Source: Rhodospirillales bacterium (GTDB lineage Bacteria; Pseudomonadota; Alphaproteobacteria; Acetobacterales; Acetobacteraceae). Taken from it: DNA of 37,449 nt. The stretch spans positions 1 through 37,449 of the forward strand of contig JAFKLG010000108.1 in assembly GCA_017304945.1 (NCBI GenBank), read 5' to 3'. Below, one piece after another: positions 8,581 through 19,955 of this stretch. Made by a program: the position numbers and the translations under genes. Within the stretch, counting starts at the first letter, position 1. Each line of letters opens with the position of its first letter. The notes beneath the pieces are model-generated. The model searched no databases. It worked only from the letters and a program-made list of their open reading frames with translations, and was not told the DNA's origin.

Positions 8581-10266
8581 ATGAGCCGGCTGGCCAACCT
8601 CGTGATCTCGACCAAGCTGGCACTGGCGTTCGCGACGATCATACTCGTCATCGTCATCGCCGGCCTCGCCAACTATCTCAAGCTCGGCTTCATCGAACAG
8701 AGCAGCGAGTGGACGGCACATACTTACGATGTATTGGAGATGACGGACCACGTCGTCTCCAGCATGGTCGACCAGGAGACGGGGATCCGCGGATACCTCG
8801 TTTCCCGCGACAAGGATTTCCTGGAGCCATATCGCAGTGGCCGAACGCTTTTCGAAGAGAGCTTCGCACGGCTCAAGCACCTGACCGCGGACAACCCTGT
8901 CCAACAGGACCGCCTCGACCTCCTGCGCCGTGCCGCAAGCGCGTGGCAGGCCGATGTGGCCGAACCGGTGATCGCCCTCATGACGCGGCCTGAGACGCAG
9001 GACCAGGCCCGCGGCATCGAAGCGAGCGGGCGCGGAAAGGCGTCGATGGACGCGATTCGCGCGAGGGCCGAGGAGCTCGAAGGCACCGAACGCGCCCTCC
9101 TCGCGAGCCGCATCGCCGCGCAGAAGGCGGCATTCGACTCCTCGCGCCTGATCACCGTGCTGGGCGCCCTGGTCGCGATGGCGGTGGCAGGCCTCGCCGG
9201 ATGGCTGCTGGCCCATGGCATCGCGCATCCCGTCCTCAACATGGTCGAGGCGATGCGGCGACTGGCCGGAGGCGACACCGCGACCACGGTGCCGGCCATC
9301 GGCCGACGGGACGAGATCGGCCGCATGGCCACGGCCGTCCAGGTCTTCAAAGACAACATGGTCCGCGCCAACGAGCTCGCGGCGGTGCAGGAATCGGATC
9401 GCGTTGCCAAGGAGCGGCGGGCGAGCGCGATCGCCGGACAGGTCCACCGGTTCGAGGCCCAGGTGAGTGGGCTGGTCGGGCAATTGACCGCGGCCTCCAG
9501 CGAACTCGAAGCCACCGCGCAATCGATGACGGCGACGGCGCAGCAGACCAACGACCAAGCCTCCAGCGTCGCCGCAGCCGCCGAGGAAGCGAGCTCCGGC
9601 GTCCAGACGGTCGCCTCGGCCGCGGAGCAGCTGGCCAACTCCATCCACGAGATCAGCCGGCGGGTGGCAGACTCCACCGCGAAGGCCGGACAGGCAGTGG
9701 ATGAAGCCCGCCGAACCGACGCGATCGTACGCGCCCTGGCCGATGGGGCGCAGAAGATCGGTGACGTGGTGGGGCTGATCACCTCGATCGCCGGGCAGAC
9801 CAACCTGCTGGCGCTGAACGCGACGATCGAGGCGGCCCGCGCGGGCGAGGCCGGCAAGGGATTCGCCGTCGTCGCGTCCGAGGTGAAAGGGCTCGCCTCG
9901 CAGACGGCCAAGGCAACCGAGGAAATCGCCAACCAGATCGCCCAGATCCAGAGCGCGACGCGGGAAGCGGTCACCGCGATCCAGTCCATTGCCGGCACGA
10001 TCGAGGCGGTCAGCGGGATCTCGACCAGCATCGCCGCCGCGGTCGAGGAGCAGGCCTCCGCGACAGCGGAGATTGCCCGCAACGTGCAGCAGACCTCCGC
10101 CAGCACGCAGCAGGTGACCACGAACATCGCCGGCGTGAGCCAGGCCGCCGGCAGCACCGGCCAATCCGCAGGGCAGGTGCTGGAGGCCGCCCGCAGCCTG
10201 GCGGAGCAATCCGAGGAGCTGACCTCGGCGGTGAACACGTTCGTCACGGCAGTCCGCGCGGCCTGA
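8581..10266 (+). CDS. Methyl-accepting chemotaxis protein with CHASE3-like sensor
   Basis: The protein has 561 residues. A first membrane helix (about 11-30) is followed by a helical extracytoplasmic sensor. That sensor carries VSSMVDQETGIRGYL and a DFLEPYRSG segment, the signature of a CHASE3 domain. A second helix (ITVLGALVAMAVAGLAGWLL, about 191-210) leads into HAMP (HPVLNMVEAMRRLAGGD). The signalling domain has the conserved hairpin tip (LITSIAGQTNLLALNATIEAAR). The ligand is unknown. The start has GGAGC 7 bases upstream. The signalling half is closely related to that of the receptor at 3499-5940, but the sensor parts are different. It converges with the rRNA methyltransferase gene over 47 bp that contain only a short GACCGG/CCGGTC inverted repeat. 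Confidence 0.94.
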   Translation: MSRLANLVISTKLALAFATIILVIVIAGLANYLKLGFIEQSSEWTAHTYDVLEMTDHVVSSMVDQETGIRGYLVSRDKDFLEPYRSGRTLFEESFARLKHLTADNPVQQDRLDLLRRAASAWQADVAEPVIALMTRPETQDQARGIEASGRGKASMDAIRARAEELEGTERALLASRIAAQKAAFDSSRLITVLGALVAMAVAGLAGWLLAHGIAHPVLNMVEAMRRLAGGDTATTVPAIGRRDEIGRMATAVQVFKDNMVRANELAAVQESDRVAKERRASAIAGQVHRFEAQVSGLVGQLTAASSELEATAQSMTATAQQTNDQASSVAAAAEEASSGVQTVASAAEQLANSIHEISRRVADSTAKAGQAVDEARRTDAIVRALADGAQKIGDVVGLITSIAGQTNLLALNATIEAARAGEAGKGFAVVASEVKGLASQTAKATEEIANQIAQIQSATREAVTAIQSIAGTIEAVSGISTSIAAAVEEQASATAEIARNVQQTSASTQQVTTNIAGVSQAAGSTGQSAGQVLEAARSLAEQSEELTSAVNTFVTAVRAA

Positions 10267-10313
10267 GGTCGGGACACCCGTGCAGGACCGGACTCCGGTC
10301 GACCGCAGACGGC

Positions 10314-11498
10314 CTACGACACCTGGAGCAGTGTGGCCTTCAGGTAGGCGGTCTCGGGCAGATGCGGATGGACCGGGTGGTCGGGGCCCGCGCCGCCGGT
10401 GAACAGGACACGGGCCTCGCGGCGGGCACGGTGCAGGCCGGAGGCGTTCTGCGCCATCCAGGCGTCCACCGGAGCATGGTGCGAGCAGGAGGCCAGGAAC
10501 AGGAACCCGCCCGGCGCCACCAGCGGCGCGGCCATGCGGGCCAGGCGGCCATAGGCGCGCAGCCCTGCCTCGGCGTCCTTGCGCGACTTGGCGAAGGCGG
10601 GCGGGTCGCAGATCACCACGTCGTAGCGCTCCCCGTCACGCGCAAGCGCCGCCAACACGTCGAACGCATCGCCCCGGCGGGTGGCGACCCGGTCGGCGAA
10701 CCCGTTCTCCGCGGCGGTCGCCTCGGCATGGGCGAGCGCGGGGGCGGAGGCGTCGACCAGGGTCACGGCGCTCGCGCCCGATGCGGCGCAGCGCAGGCCG
10801 AATGCACCGACATGACAGAACACGTCGAGCACTCGCGCACCGGCAACGAGCGCCGCGACGCGGTCGCGGTTCGGGCGTTGGTCGAAGAACCAGCCGGTCT
10901 TCTGGCCGGACAGCGGGTCGATCGAGAACCGCACCCCGCCCTCCTGCACGGTCGCGGCGGCGTCGGTGCCGACGAGCAGCTTCACCTCCTCGGCCAGGCC
11001 CTCGTGCCTGCGCGCACCAGCGTCGTTGCGGGCCACCACCGCGCGCAGCGGCAGCAGGTCGGTGAGCGCCACGACGATCTCCGGCGTCAGTCGCTCCATT
11101 CCCGCCGTGTTCGCCTGCAGCACCGCGACATCGCCATAGCGGTCGACGATCAGGCCCGGCAGCCCGTCCGCCTCGGCGTGCACCACCCGGTGGTAGTCGG
11201 TGTCGCAGACCCGCCGGCGCAACGCGATCGCCGCGTCGAGCCGGGCGCGGATCCAGTCGGCGTCGATCCGCGCCTCGGGGTCGCGGTCCAGCCGCCGCGC
11301 CGCGATCAGGCTGTGCGGATTGAACATGAAGGTGCCGCAACGCGTGCCGTCCTCGGCCTCGATCCGCACCAGCCCGCCCGGCTCCATGCGCCGGTATTCG
11401 GGCTGCATGACCAGCTCGTTGCTGAACACCCAGGGCGAGCCTGATTTCAGCCGCCGCCCCTGCCCTTTCGCCAGCGCCAGGCGCGGGCGATCGCTCAC
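10314..11498 (-). CDS. Class I SAM-dependent rRNA methyltransferase (RlmI-like)
   Basis: This 394-residue protein has an N-terminal PUA-like RNA-binding part (LALAKGQGRRLKSGSPWVFSNE). An EEHD-like linker follows, with LPGLIVDRYGD near 113-123. The Rossmann methyltransferase domain contains VLDVFCHVGAFGL (SAM-binding motif I), DASAPAL, ICDPPAFAKSR, and a late FLASCSHH segment holding the likely catalytic cysteine. The layout matches the RlmI/RlmCD-like m5C rRNA methyltransferases; RlmI methylates C1962 of 23S rRNA. The start codon overlaps the livF stop by 4 bp, so translation is probably coupled to the transporter operon. The link is physical; no functional link between leucine uptake and rRNA methylation is obvious. 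Confidence 0.9.
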   Translation of the reverse strand: MSDRPRLALAKGQGRRLKSGSPWVFSNELVMQPEYRRMEPGGLVRIEAEDGTRCGTFMFNPHSLIAARRLDRDPEARIDADWIRARLDAAIALRRRVCDTDYHRVVHAEADGLPGLIVDRYGDVAVLQANTAGMERLTPEIVVALTDLLPLRAVVARNDAGARRHEGLAEEVKLLVGTDAAATVQEGGVRFSIDPLSGQKTGWFFDQRPNRDRVAALVAGARVLDVFCHVGAFGLRCAASGASAVTLVDASAPALAHAEATAAENGFADRVATRRGDAFDVLAALARDGERYDVVICDPPAFAKSRKDAEAGLRAYGRLARMAAPLVAPGGFLFLASCSHHAPVDAWMAQNASGLHRARREARVLFTGGAGPDHPVHPHLPETAYLKATLLQVS

Positions 11499-12217
11499 GC
11501 CCCGCCTTCCAGATAGGCCGCGCGGATCTCGGGACGGGCAAGCAGCTCGCGTCCGGCCCCAGCCATCGTGATCGCGCCGTTCACCAGCACGTAGCCGCGA
11601 TGAGCGAGGCGCAGCGCCTGGAATGCGTTCTGCTCGACCAGCAGAACGGTCAGCCCGGTTTCGCGGTTCAGCTCCCGGATCGCGCCGAAAATCTGCTTCA
11701 CCACCAGCGGCGCGAGGCCCAGCGACGGCTCGTCCAGCAGCAGCAACCGAGGACGCGCCATCAGCGCGCGGCCGATCGCCAGCATCTGCTGCTCCCCGCC
11801 CGAGAGCGTGCCGCCGCGCTGCGCGATCCGCTCCTTCAGCCGGGGGAATAGCGTGAAGACCTGCTCCAGCAGTTGCGGGATGTCGGGCTGGCCCGAGACC
11901 TCGGCCCCCATCAGCAGGTTTTCGTAGACCGTCATGCGCCCGAAGATGCGGCGGCCCTCGGGCGCCTGGGCGATGCGGCGACGCATGATCTCGTGCGTCG
12001 GCAGCCGGGTGATGTCGTGACCGTCGTAGACGATCTGCCCGTCGCGAGCGCGGGGATTGCCGCAGACCGTCATCATCAGCGTCGACTTGCCGGCCCCGTT
12101 GGCGCCGATCAGCGTAACGATCTCGCCTTCATGCACCTCGAGATCGACGCCCCGCAGGGCCTGGATCGCGCCGTAATAGGCGGTGACGCCGGCGAGCGAG
12201 AGAAGCGGGCCGCTCAT
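11495..12217 (-). CDS. livF: Branched-chain amino acid ABC transporter, ATP-binding protein
   Basis: This 240-residue ABC ATPase has Walker A GANGAGKST, signature LSGGEQQ, Walker B LLLLDEPSLGLAP and the switch histidine region VLLVEQN. The early GVTAYYGAIQALRGVDLEV and the short length without an extra C-terminal domain place it in the LivF subfamily of the hydrophobic amino acid uptake (HAAT) family. It pairs with LivG to power import through LivH/LivM. It overlaps livG by 4 bp and the rRNA methyltransferase gene by 4 bp. Confidence 0.96.
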   Translation of the reverse strand: MSGPLLSLAGVTAYYGAIQALRGVDLEVHEGEIVTLIGANGAGKSTLMMTVCGNPRARDGQIVYDGHDITRLPTHEIMRRRIAQAPEGRRIFGRMTVYENLLMGAEVSGQPDIPQLLEQVFTLFPRLKERIAQRGGTLSGGEQQMLAIGRALMARPRLLLLDEPSLGLAPLVVKQIFGAIRELNRETGLTVLLVEQNAFQALRLAHRGYVLVNGAITMAGAGRELLARPEIRAAYLEGGA

Positions 12218-13024
12218 GCCTCGGCCTCGACCTCTTCGTCTTCCTCGCCTTCACCCAGATAGGCCGCGATCACCGCGGGATCGGCGCGGACCTCCTGCGG
12301 CGTCCCGTCGCTGATCTTCTTGCCGTGGTCGAGCACCACGATGTGGTCGGAGATCTTCATCACAACGCCCATGTCGTGCTCGATCAGCAGCAGGGAGCAA
12401 CCCTCGCCGCGGATCTTCAGCAGGAGCTGGTTGAGCTCCTCGCTTTCACGCGGGTTGAGGCCGGCGGCGGGTTCATCCAGGCACAGCAGCTCCGGCTCGA
12501 TACACATGGCGCGCGCGATCTCGAGCCGACGCTGCGCGCCATAGGGCAGCGCGCCGGCGGGATCGTCGGCTCGCGCAATGAGGCCGATCGCGTCCAGCCA
12601 ATGCCGCGCGAGATCGATCGCGACGCGTTCGGCCTTCGGGTAGCGGCTGAGGCCCAGCACGGCGAGCACGCCGAAGCCGGTCGCGGCCATCAAACGGTTG
12701 TGCTGGGCCACCAGCAGGTTCTCGAGCACGGTCATGCCGGCGAAGAGCCGGATGTTCTGGAAGGTGCGCGCGACCTTGGCGGCGCTGGCGATCCGGTGCC
12801 CCGGCATGCGCTGCAGCGGGAAGGTCGTGCCGTCGGGATGGGTCAGCACGATGCTGCCCTCGGTCGGCCGGTAGAAGCCGGTGATGCAGTTGAACACCGT
12901 GGTCTTGCCGGCGCCGTTGGGGCCGATCACTGCGGTGATCTCGCCCCGCTGGGCAGCGAAGGACAGGCTGTCGACGGCCTTGAGGCCACCGAAGCGCATG
13001 GTCAGGCCGCGCACCTCCAGCATC

Positions 13025-13032
<8 letters not shown>
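12214..13032 (-). CDS. livG: Branched-chain amino acid ABC transporter, ATP-binding protein
   Basis: This 272-residue ABC ATPase has Walker A GPNGAGKTT, a long family-specific insert (RTFQNIRLFAGMTVLENLLVAQH), a signature reading LPYGAQRRLEIARAM instead of LSGGQ, and Walker B LLCLDEPAAGLNP. These features are normal for LivG. The C-terminal IAAYLGEG is followed by an unusual acidic tail (EEDEEVEAEA) not needed by the fold. It partners LivF. It overlaps livM by 8 bp and livF by 4 bp, so the four transporter genes are translationally coupled. Confidence 0.96.
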
Positions 13033-15264
<2,232 letters not shown>

Positions 15265-15377
15265 AGGCCCCCACTCCCGTGTCGCGTCCCTGCCATGCAG
15301 GAAACACGTCTCACGGGCAGGCGCAAGCCGCTTTGTTCATTCGCAATTTTCCTGCGCGGCCACGGCGCTCGGGCGCG

Positions 15378-15403
15378 CGGGCGGGCCGCCGCGGCCCCGC
15401 CCG
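15378..15403 (-). terminator. GC-rich hairpin between the dienelactone hydrolase gene and livH
   Basis: CGGGCGGGCC and GGCCCCGCCCG pair over about 10 bp with one bulged base and a 5-base loop. It lies 20 bp after the hydrolase stop on the same strand and before livH. There is no T-run, so termination is only plausible. The remaining 15265-15377 must hold the livH promoter, but I see no convincing boxes. Confidence 0.4.
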
Positions 15404-15422
15404 AAGTCCGGAAGTTGCCGGG

Positions 15423-16286
15423 TCAGGCCACGCCGTACCGCTTGAACCAGGCAAGCATGCGCCGCCAGCCGTCCTCCGCATCCGCCTTGCGATAGCTGGG
15501 GCGGTAGTCGGCGTGGAAGCCGTGTGGCGCGTCCGGATAGATCACGATCTCCACGGTCTTGCCGGCGGCCTTCGCCTTTGCTTCCGCGGCATGGATCTGC
15601 TCGACCGGGATGCCGCTGTCCTGCCCGCCGTACAGACCAAGCAGCGGGCATTGCAACTTGCCGGCCATGTCGAGCGCAGTGTTCGGCTGCAACGCGGTGG
15701 GCTGCCCGCCGAGCGGACCATACCAGGCGACCGCGGCTTTCAAGTGCGGGTTGTGCGCGGCGTAGAACCAGGTCATGCGGCCACCGCGACAGAACCCGGT
15801 GACACCCAGCCGTGCAGGGTCACCCTTGTTGGCCCCCGCCCAGGCGGCGGTCGCGTCCAGGTCGCTCATGTACTCGGCGTCGGGCTTCTTCGAGATGACC
15901 TCGCGCACGATCTGGCCGATATCGGTCATCCCGCTCAGGTCGCCCTGGCGGGCGAAATACTCGGTCGCCACTGCCAGGTAGCCTGCCTTGGCCAGGCGCC
16001 GGCAGGTGTCCTTGATGTATTCGTGGACGCCGAAGATTTCCTCGATCACCAGGACCGTGGGGAAGCTGCTGCCGTTGGCCGGCCGCGCGAAATAGGCGGG
16101 CAGCGAGCCGTCGGAGACCGGGACCTTCACCTCGCCGGTCACGAGGCCGACGTCGTCCGTATGGATCGCCTGTGCCTCGACACGGGTGGTGGCCAGGGTG
16201 AAGCCGCTGATCAGGCCGGTCATGACGATGCCGCGCCGCGCGAGCGGGAAGCGGTGCAGGCCGGGCAGCTCCGGGACGTCGTTCAT
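15423..16286 (-). CDS. Dienelactone hydrolase family protein, probably exported
   Basis: The ATG at 16286 has GGAGGAGAG 6-8 bases upstream, so the longer frame to 16565 is rejected. The 287-residue product begins with HRFPLARRGIVMTGLISGFTLATTRVEAQ. This is a twin-arginine-like (RR) basic stretch plus a hydrophobic segment ending in an AxA-like site, so export is likely. The mature domain shows EEIFGVHEYIKD, the nucleophile elbow GFCRGGR, YGGQDSGIPVE with the acidic residue, and YPDAPHGFHADYR with the catalytic histidine. This Cys-Asp-His arrangement is the dienelactone hydrolase triad. The E-x-FG-x-H segment is the conserved oxyanion region of this subfamily. It is not a close copy of the hydrolase at 6121-6864. 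The substrate is unknown. Confidence 0.9.
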   Translation of the reverse strand: MNDVPELPGLHRFPLARRGIVMTGLISGFTLATTRVEAQAIHTDDVGLVTGEVKVPVSDGSLPAYFARPANGSSFPTVLVIEEIFGVHEYIKDTCRRLAKAGYLAVATEYFARQGDLSGMTDIGQIVREVISKKPDAEYMSDLDATAAWAGANKGDPARLGVTGFCRGGRMTWFYAAHNPHLKAAVAWYGPLGGQPTALQPNTALDMAGKLQCPLLGLYGGQDSGIPVEQIHAAEAKAKAAGKTVEIVIYPDAPHGFHADYRPSYRKADAEDGWRRMLAWFKRYGVA

Positions 16287-16592
16287 GGATCGCTCTCCTC
16301 CGGGTCGGGAGGCGCCGCCGGCACCGCGGCGCGGACCGGGCGACGCCCTGCGACATGACGCCACGAGGCGCGGACGCATTCCATCCCGTTTGCATCCCGC
16401 CCGGCCTCGCCTGGGAACGATCGCGTGTCCAGCCCCCACTCCGAAATCCGACGGGCCCGCTTCGCTGCCTCCGGCCGGCGGCGCGCCCGGCACGGCCGGC
16501 GGCTTGCCCTTCCCGCCCTCCGGTGCAACAACACTTTGAAACCGTGGGCCTTTCAACGCATCCACGCCGAAGTGGCGGGCAGAGGAGCATGC

Positions 16593-18815
16593 ATGTCAGA
16601 TCTCGAAATCATTTGGACGAAAGTCGATGAGGCTCCAGCGCTTGCGACGTTCTCCCTGCTGCCGATCGTCGAAGCCTTCGTCGGCACCGCCGGCGTGAAG
16701 GTGAAGCTGAAGGACATCTCGCTGACCGGCCGCATCCTCGCGAACTTCCCCGACAAGCTCACGCCCGCACAGCGCATCGGCGACGAACTCGCCGAACTCG
16801 GCCAGCTCGCGCTGCGGCCCGAGGCCAACATCATCAAGCTGCCGAACATCTCGGCCTCGGTGCCGCAGCTCAAGGCCGCGATCAAGGAGCTGCAGAGCAA
16901 GGGCTACGACGTTCCCGACTACCCGGACGCCGCCACCACCGATGCCGACAAGGACGTGCGTGCCCGCTACGCCCGCGTGCTGGGCAGCGCCGTCAACCCG
17001 GTGCTGCGCGAGGGCAATTCCGATCGCCGCGCCGCCGGCGCCGTGAAGCAGTACGCCCGCAACAATCCGCATCGGATGGGCGCCTGGAGCGCCGACTCGA
17101 AGACCCGCGTCGCTCATATGTCGGACGGCGACTTCTACGGATCGGAGGTCTCCACCACGGTGAAGGCGCCGACCACCGCGCGCATCGAACTGGCGGGGGC
17201 GGACGGCACCGTCACGGTGCTGAAGGCGAAGACTCCGCTCCAGGCCGGCGAGATCATCGACGCCGCGACCATGAGCCAGAAGGCATTGCGCGCCTTCCTG
17301 GCCGAGCAGATCGAGGTGGCGAAGCGCGACGGCGTGCTGTTCTCGCTGCACCTGAAGGCGACCATGATGAAGGTCTCCGACCCGATCCTGTTCGGCCACG
17401 CGGTGTCCGTGTTCTTCGCCGATCTGTTCGCCAAGCACGGCGACACGCTGAAGCGGCTCGGCGTCAACCCGAACAACGGCGTCGGCGACCTGCTCACGCG
17501 GGTGGAGACGCTGCCGGCCGCCGAACGTGACGCGATCAAGAGCGACATCGCCGCCATCTATGCGGCGCGCCCTGCCCTCGCCATGGTGAACTCCGATCGC
17601 GGAATCACCAACCTGCACGTCCCGAGCGACGTGATCGTGGACGCGTCGATGCCCGCGATGATCCGCGATTCCGGCCGCATGTGGGGACCCGACGGCAAGC
17701 TGCACGACGTGGATGCGGTGATCCCGGACCGCTGCTACGCGCGCATGTACCAGACCGTGATCGAGGACTGCAAAGCCCACGGCGCCTTCGACCCGCGCAC
17801 GATGGGATCGGTACCGAATGTCGGGCTGATGGCGCAGCAGGCCGAGGAATACGGCTCGCACGACAAGACGTTCGAGGTCCCCGCTGCCGGCACGGTCCGC
17901 GTCATCGCCGAGGATGGGACCGAGTTGCTGTCCCGCCCGGTGGCGGCCGGCGACATCTTCCGCATGTGCCAGGTGAAGGATGCGCCGATCCAGGATTGGG
18001 TCCGGCTCGCCGTCCGTCGCGCGCGGCTCACCGACACGCCGGCGGTGTTCTGGCTCGACGCCAAGCGGGCGCACGACGCCCAGGTCATCGCCAAGGTCGA
18101 GAAATACCTGAAGGAGCAGGAGACCAGCGGGCTCGATATCCGCATCCTGCCTCCGGTCGAGGCGATGAAGTTCTCGCTCGAGCGGATCCGCGCGGGAAAG
18201 GACACGATCTCCGTCACCGGCAACGTGCTGCGCGATTACCTGACCGACCTGTTCCCGATCATGGAGCTGGGCACCTCGGCCAAGATGCTGTCGATCGTGC
18301 CGTTGATGGCGGGCGGCGGCCTGTTCGAGACGGGTGCCGGCGGGTCCGCGCCGAAGCACGTGGAGCAGTTCCAGCAAGAGGGCTACCTGCGCTGGGACTC
18401 CCTCGGCGAGTTCCTGGCGCTCGGGGCCTCGCTCGAGCATCTGGCGCAGACGCACGCGAACGCCGACGTGCAGGCCCTGGCCGACGCGCTCGACATCGCG
18501 AACGGCAAGATCCTGGCGTTCAATCGTTCGCCGGCCCGCAAGGTGGGCGAGATCGACAACCGCGGCAGCCACTTCTACCTGGCGCTCTACTGGGCCCAGG
18601 CGCTGGCCGAACAGGGCAAGAGCCCGGCCCTGCAAGCCCGCTTCCGCAAGCTCGCCGAGACGCTCGCGGCCAACGAGGCCAAGATCAACGCCGAACTGAT
18701 CGCCGCCCAGGGCAAGCCGGTGGACACCGGAGGCTACTACCTCCCCGACCCGGCCAAGACCTCGGCGGCGATGCGGCCGAGCGCGACGCTGAATGCGGCG
18801 ATCGCCGCTCTCTGA
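16593..18815 (+). CDS. icd: NADP-dependent isocitrate dehydrogenase, monomeric type
   Basis: The ATG at 16593 follows AGAGGAG and gives 740 residues, the normal length of the monomeric enzyme (about 740). Diagnostic stretches are IWTKVDEAPALATFSLLPI at the N-terminus, LPNISASVPQLKAAIKELQ near 88-106, REGNSDRRAA with the substrate-contacting SDRR near 137, and GNVLRDYLTDLFPI. Late LEMGTSAK-like (ELGTSAKML) and GGLFETGAGGSAPKHV segments follow. The enzyme converts isocitrate to 2-oxoglutarate in the TCA cycle and supplies NADPH. Most alphaproteobacteria carry the unrelated homodimeric form, so the monomeric type is a notable trait. It diverges from the exported dienelactone hydrolase gene. Confidence 0.96.
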   Translation: MSDLEIIWTKVDEAPALATFSLLPIVEAFVGTAGVKVKLKDISLTGRILANFPDKLTPAQRIGDELAELGQLALRPEANIIKLPNISASVPQLKAAIKELQSKGYDVPDYPDAATTDADKDVRARYARVLGSAVNPVLREGNSDRRAAGAVKQYARNNPHRMGAWSADSKTRVAHMSDGDFYGSEVSTTVKAPTTARIELAGADGTVTVLKAKTPLQAGEIIDAATMSQKALRAFLAEQIEVAKRDGVLFSLHLKATMMKVSDPILFGHAVSVFFADLFAKHGDTLKRLGVNPNNGVGDLLTRVETLPAAERDAIKSDIAAIYAARPALAMVNSDRGITNLHVPSDVIVDASMPAMIRDSGRMWGPDGKLHDVDAVIPDRCYARMYQTVIEDCKAHGAFDPRTMGSVPNVGLMAQQAEEYGSHDKTFEVPAAGTVRVIAEDGTELLSRPVAAGDIFRMCQVKDAPIQDWVRLAVRRARLTDTPAVFWLDAKRAHDAQVIAKVEKYLKEQETSGLDIRILPPVEAMKFSLERIRAGKDTISVTGNVLRDYLTDLFPIMELGTSAKMLSIVPLMAGGGLFETGAGGSAPKHVEQFQQEGYLRWDSLGEFLALGASLEHLAQTHANADVQALADALDIANGKILAFNRSPARKVGEIDNRGSHFYLALYWAQALAEQGKSPALQARFRKLAETLAANEAKINAELIAAQGKPVDTGGYYLPDPAKTSAAMRPSATLNAAIAAL

Positions 18816-18853
18816 GGCGCCGAGGCAGGCGCTGCCCGCGGTGACACCCGGGG

Positions 18854-18872
18854 GCGGCGCTTGCCGCGTTTT
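18854..18872 (+). terminator. Candidate intrinsic terminator after icd
   Basis: GCGGC-GCTT-GCCGC forms a 5-bp stem with a tetraloop and is followed by GTTTTG, about 40 bases after the icd stop. The stem is short but GC-only. Confidence 0.5.
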
Positions 18873-18929
18873 GTCCTGGCGGTTCGTCGGTTGACGTTTC
18901 GTCAATGCTTCGGGCTTAGGGTCACGCCC

Positions 18930-19283
18930 ATGCTCTCCGCGGTCTCGCTCAGCGCCTTTTCGGCCGCACCGGCCGGTTTCGGTGAGACGCGCTCGCCTGC
19001 CGCGGGACCGCGCGCGGCCCCGTCGGGCGTGTCTGCCGGGTCTGCGGCGCTTGCGTCGCATCCCTCAGGCGGGTCCGGCGGTCCCCAGGCGACGCCCAGC
19101 ACCATCACCCGGGTGCGGGATGCAGCGGCGCTCATGCCGCCGCGCCCGGCCACGCCCACCTCGCCCCAAGCGGGCACCGCAGCCGCCTCGCCTGCACCCG
19201 GACCGTCCGCCTCCACCGACAACGCCGGGGCGGCTGGTGGACGCCCGTTGCCGCGTGGGTCACTGCTCGATCTGGCTGTGTGA
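18930..19283 (+). CDS. Hypothetical Ala/Pro/Gly-rich protein
   Basis: The frame from ATG 18930 gives 117 residues (MLSAVSLSAFSAAPAGFGE...) of low complexity: Ala, Pro, Gly, Ser and Thr dominate. A short ordered patch (STITRVRDAAALMP) lies near the middle, and the C-terminus GGRPLPRGSLLDLAV looks more conserved than the rest. Codon third positions are G/C-biased as in the neighbours. No Shine-Dalgarno is convincing, and the start could be 23 codons further upstream. I do not recognise a family or function. It lies between icd and the NUDIX gene on the same strand. Confidence 0.5.
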   Translation: MLSAVSLSAFSAAPAGFGETRSPAAGPRAAPSGVSAGSAALASHPSGGSGGPQATPSTITRVRDAAALMPPRPATPTSPQAGTAAASPAPGPSASTDNAGAAGGRPLPRGSLLDLAV

Positions 19284-19385
19284 TCCCGGCAACGTGGATT
19301 GATTTTGGGCAACACTCGCCGGCGCAGCGCACCCAGGGTGCGCGAAGGGCTTGATCGGCCTGAGACGACTCGTCACCTTCCGGGC

Positions 19386-19955
19386 ATGTCCGGTTTTGTC
19401 CGCCGCATCCCCGAAGGGGACAACCGAGAGCGCATGATGTGCGCTGAGTGCGGCTACATCGCCTATGAGAACCCGAAAGTGGTGGTTGGTTCCGTCGTGG
19501 TTGCCGACGGGGCGGTGCTGATGTGCCGTCGCGCGATCGAGCCACGGCGCGGGTTCTGGACATTGCCCGCCGGCTATCTGGAACTGGGCGAGACGCTCGA
19601 GGAAGGGGCTGCCCGGGAGGCGATGGAGGAGGCGCAGGCCGACATCGTGCTCGACGGCATCCTGGGCGTGTTCAGCATCGCGCGGATCGGCCAGGTCCAG
19701 GTGATCTACCGCGCCCGGTTCGGCGGAGACGGCACGCCGCGCTACGCCGCCGGGCCGGAAAGCGCCGAGGTTGCCCTGTTTTCCTGGGACCAGATTCCCT
19801 GGGACGAGATCGCATTCCCCTCGGTCCATTGGGCGCTGCAGGCGTGGCGGAAAGGGGCCGCGACCGCCCTCGCGGCGCCGGCCGGCAATCCCGCGGACGA
19901 TCCGCGCGGCGTGCATCGCATGGCCGCCGAGACGCGCACGGAGGAAGGACTTTGA
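19386..19955 (+). CDS. NUDIX hydrolase with N-terminal CxxC segment
   Basis: The start at 19386 (MSGFVRRIPEGDNRERMMC) matches the usual opening of this NUDIX subgroup; an in-frame ATG 29 codons upstream adds unrelated sequence. The 189-residue product has CAEC near 19-22 (one half of a zinc-ribbon-like motif), then YENPKVVVGSVV. The NUDIX box is GYLELGETLEEGAAREAMEEAQA near 60-82. The box keeps the REXXEE metal ligands but has Gln where Gly is usual. The family hydrolyses nucleoside diphosphates linked to another group, such as ADP-ribose or NADH; the substrate here is unknown. Its stop overlaps the next gene's TTG start by 4 bp, so the two are probably coupled. Confidence 0.9.
   Translation: MSGFVRRIPEGDNRERMMCAECGYIAYENPKVVVGSVVVADGAVLMCRRAIEPRRGFWTLPAGYLELGETLEEGAAREAMEEAQADIVLDGILGVFSIARIGQVQVIYRARFGGDGTPRYAAGPESAEVALFSWDQIPWDEIAFPSVHWALQAWRKGAATALAAPAGNPADDPRGVHRMAAETRTEEGL

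Noticed and set aside
8185..10277. Two long minus-strand frames opposite the second chemoreceptor
   Set aside because: The composition is repetitive and arginine/glycine- or alanine/serine-rich. The plus-strand gene has complete CHASE3-HAMP-signalling domains.
16596..19061. 821-residue open frame antisense to icd
   Set aside because: It mirrors the codon pattern of a highly conserved gene in GC-rich DNA, is rich in Arg/His/Gly with no domain sequence, and has no start signals.
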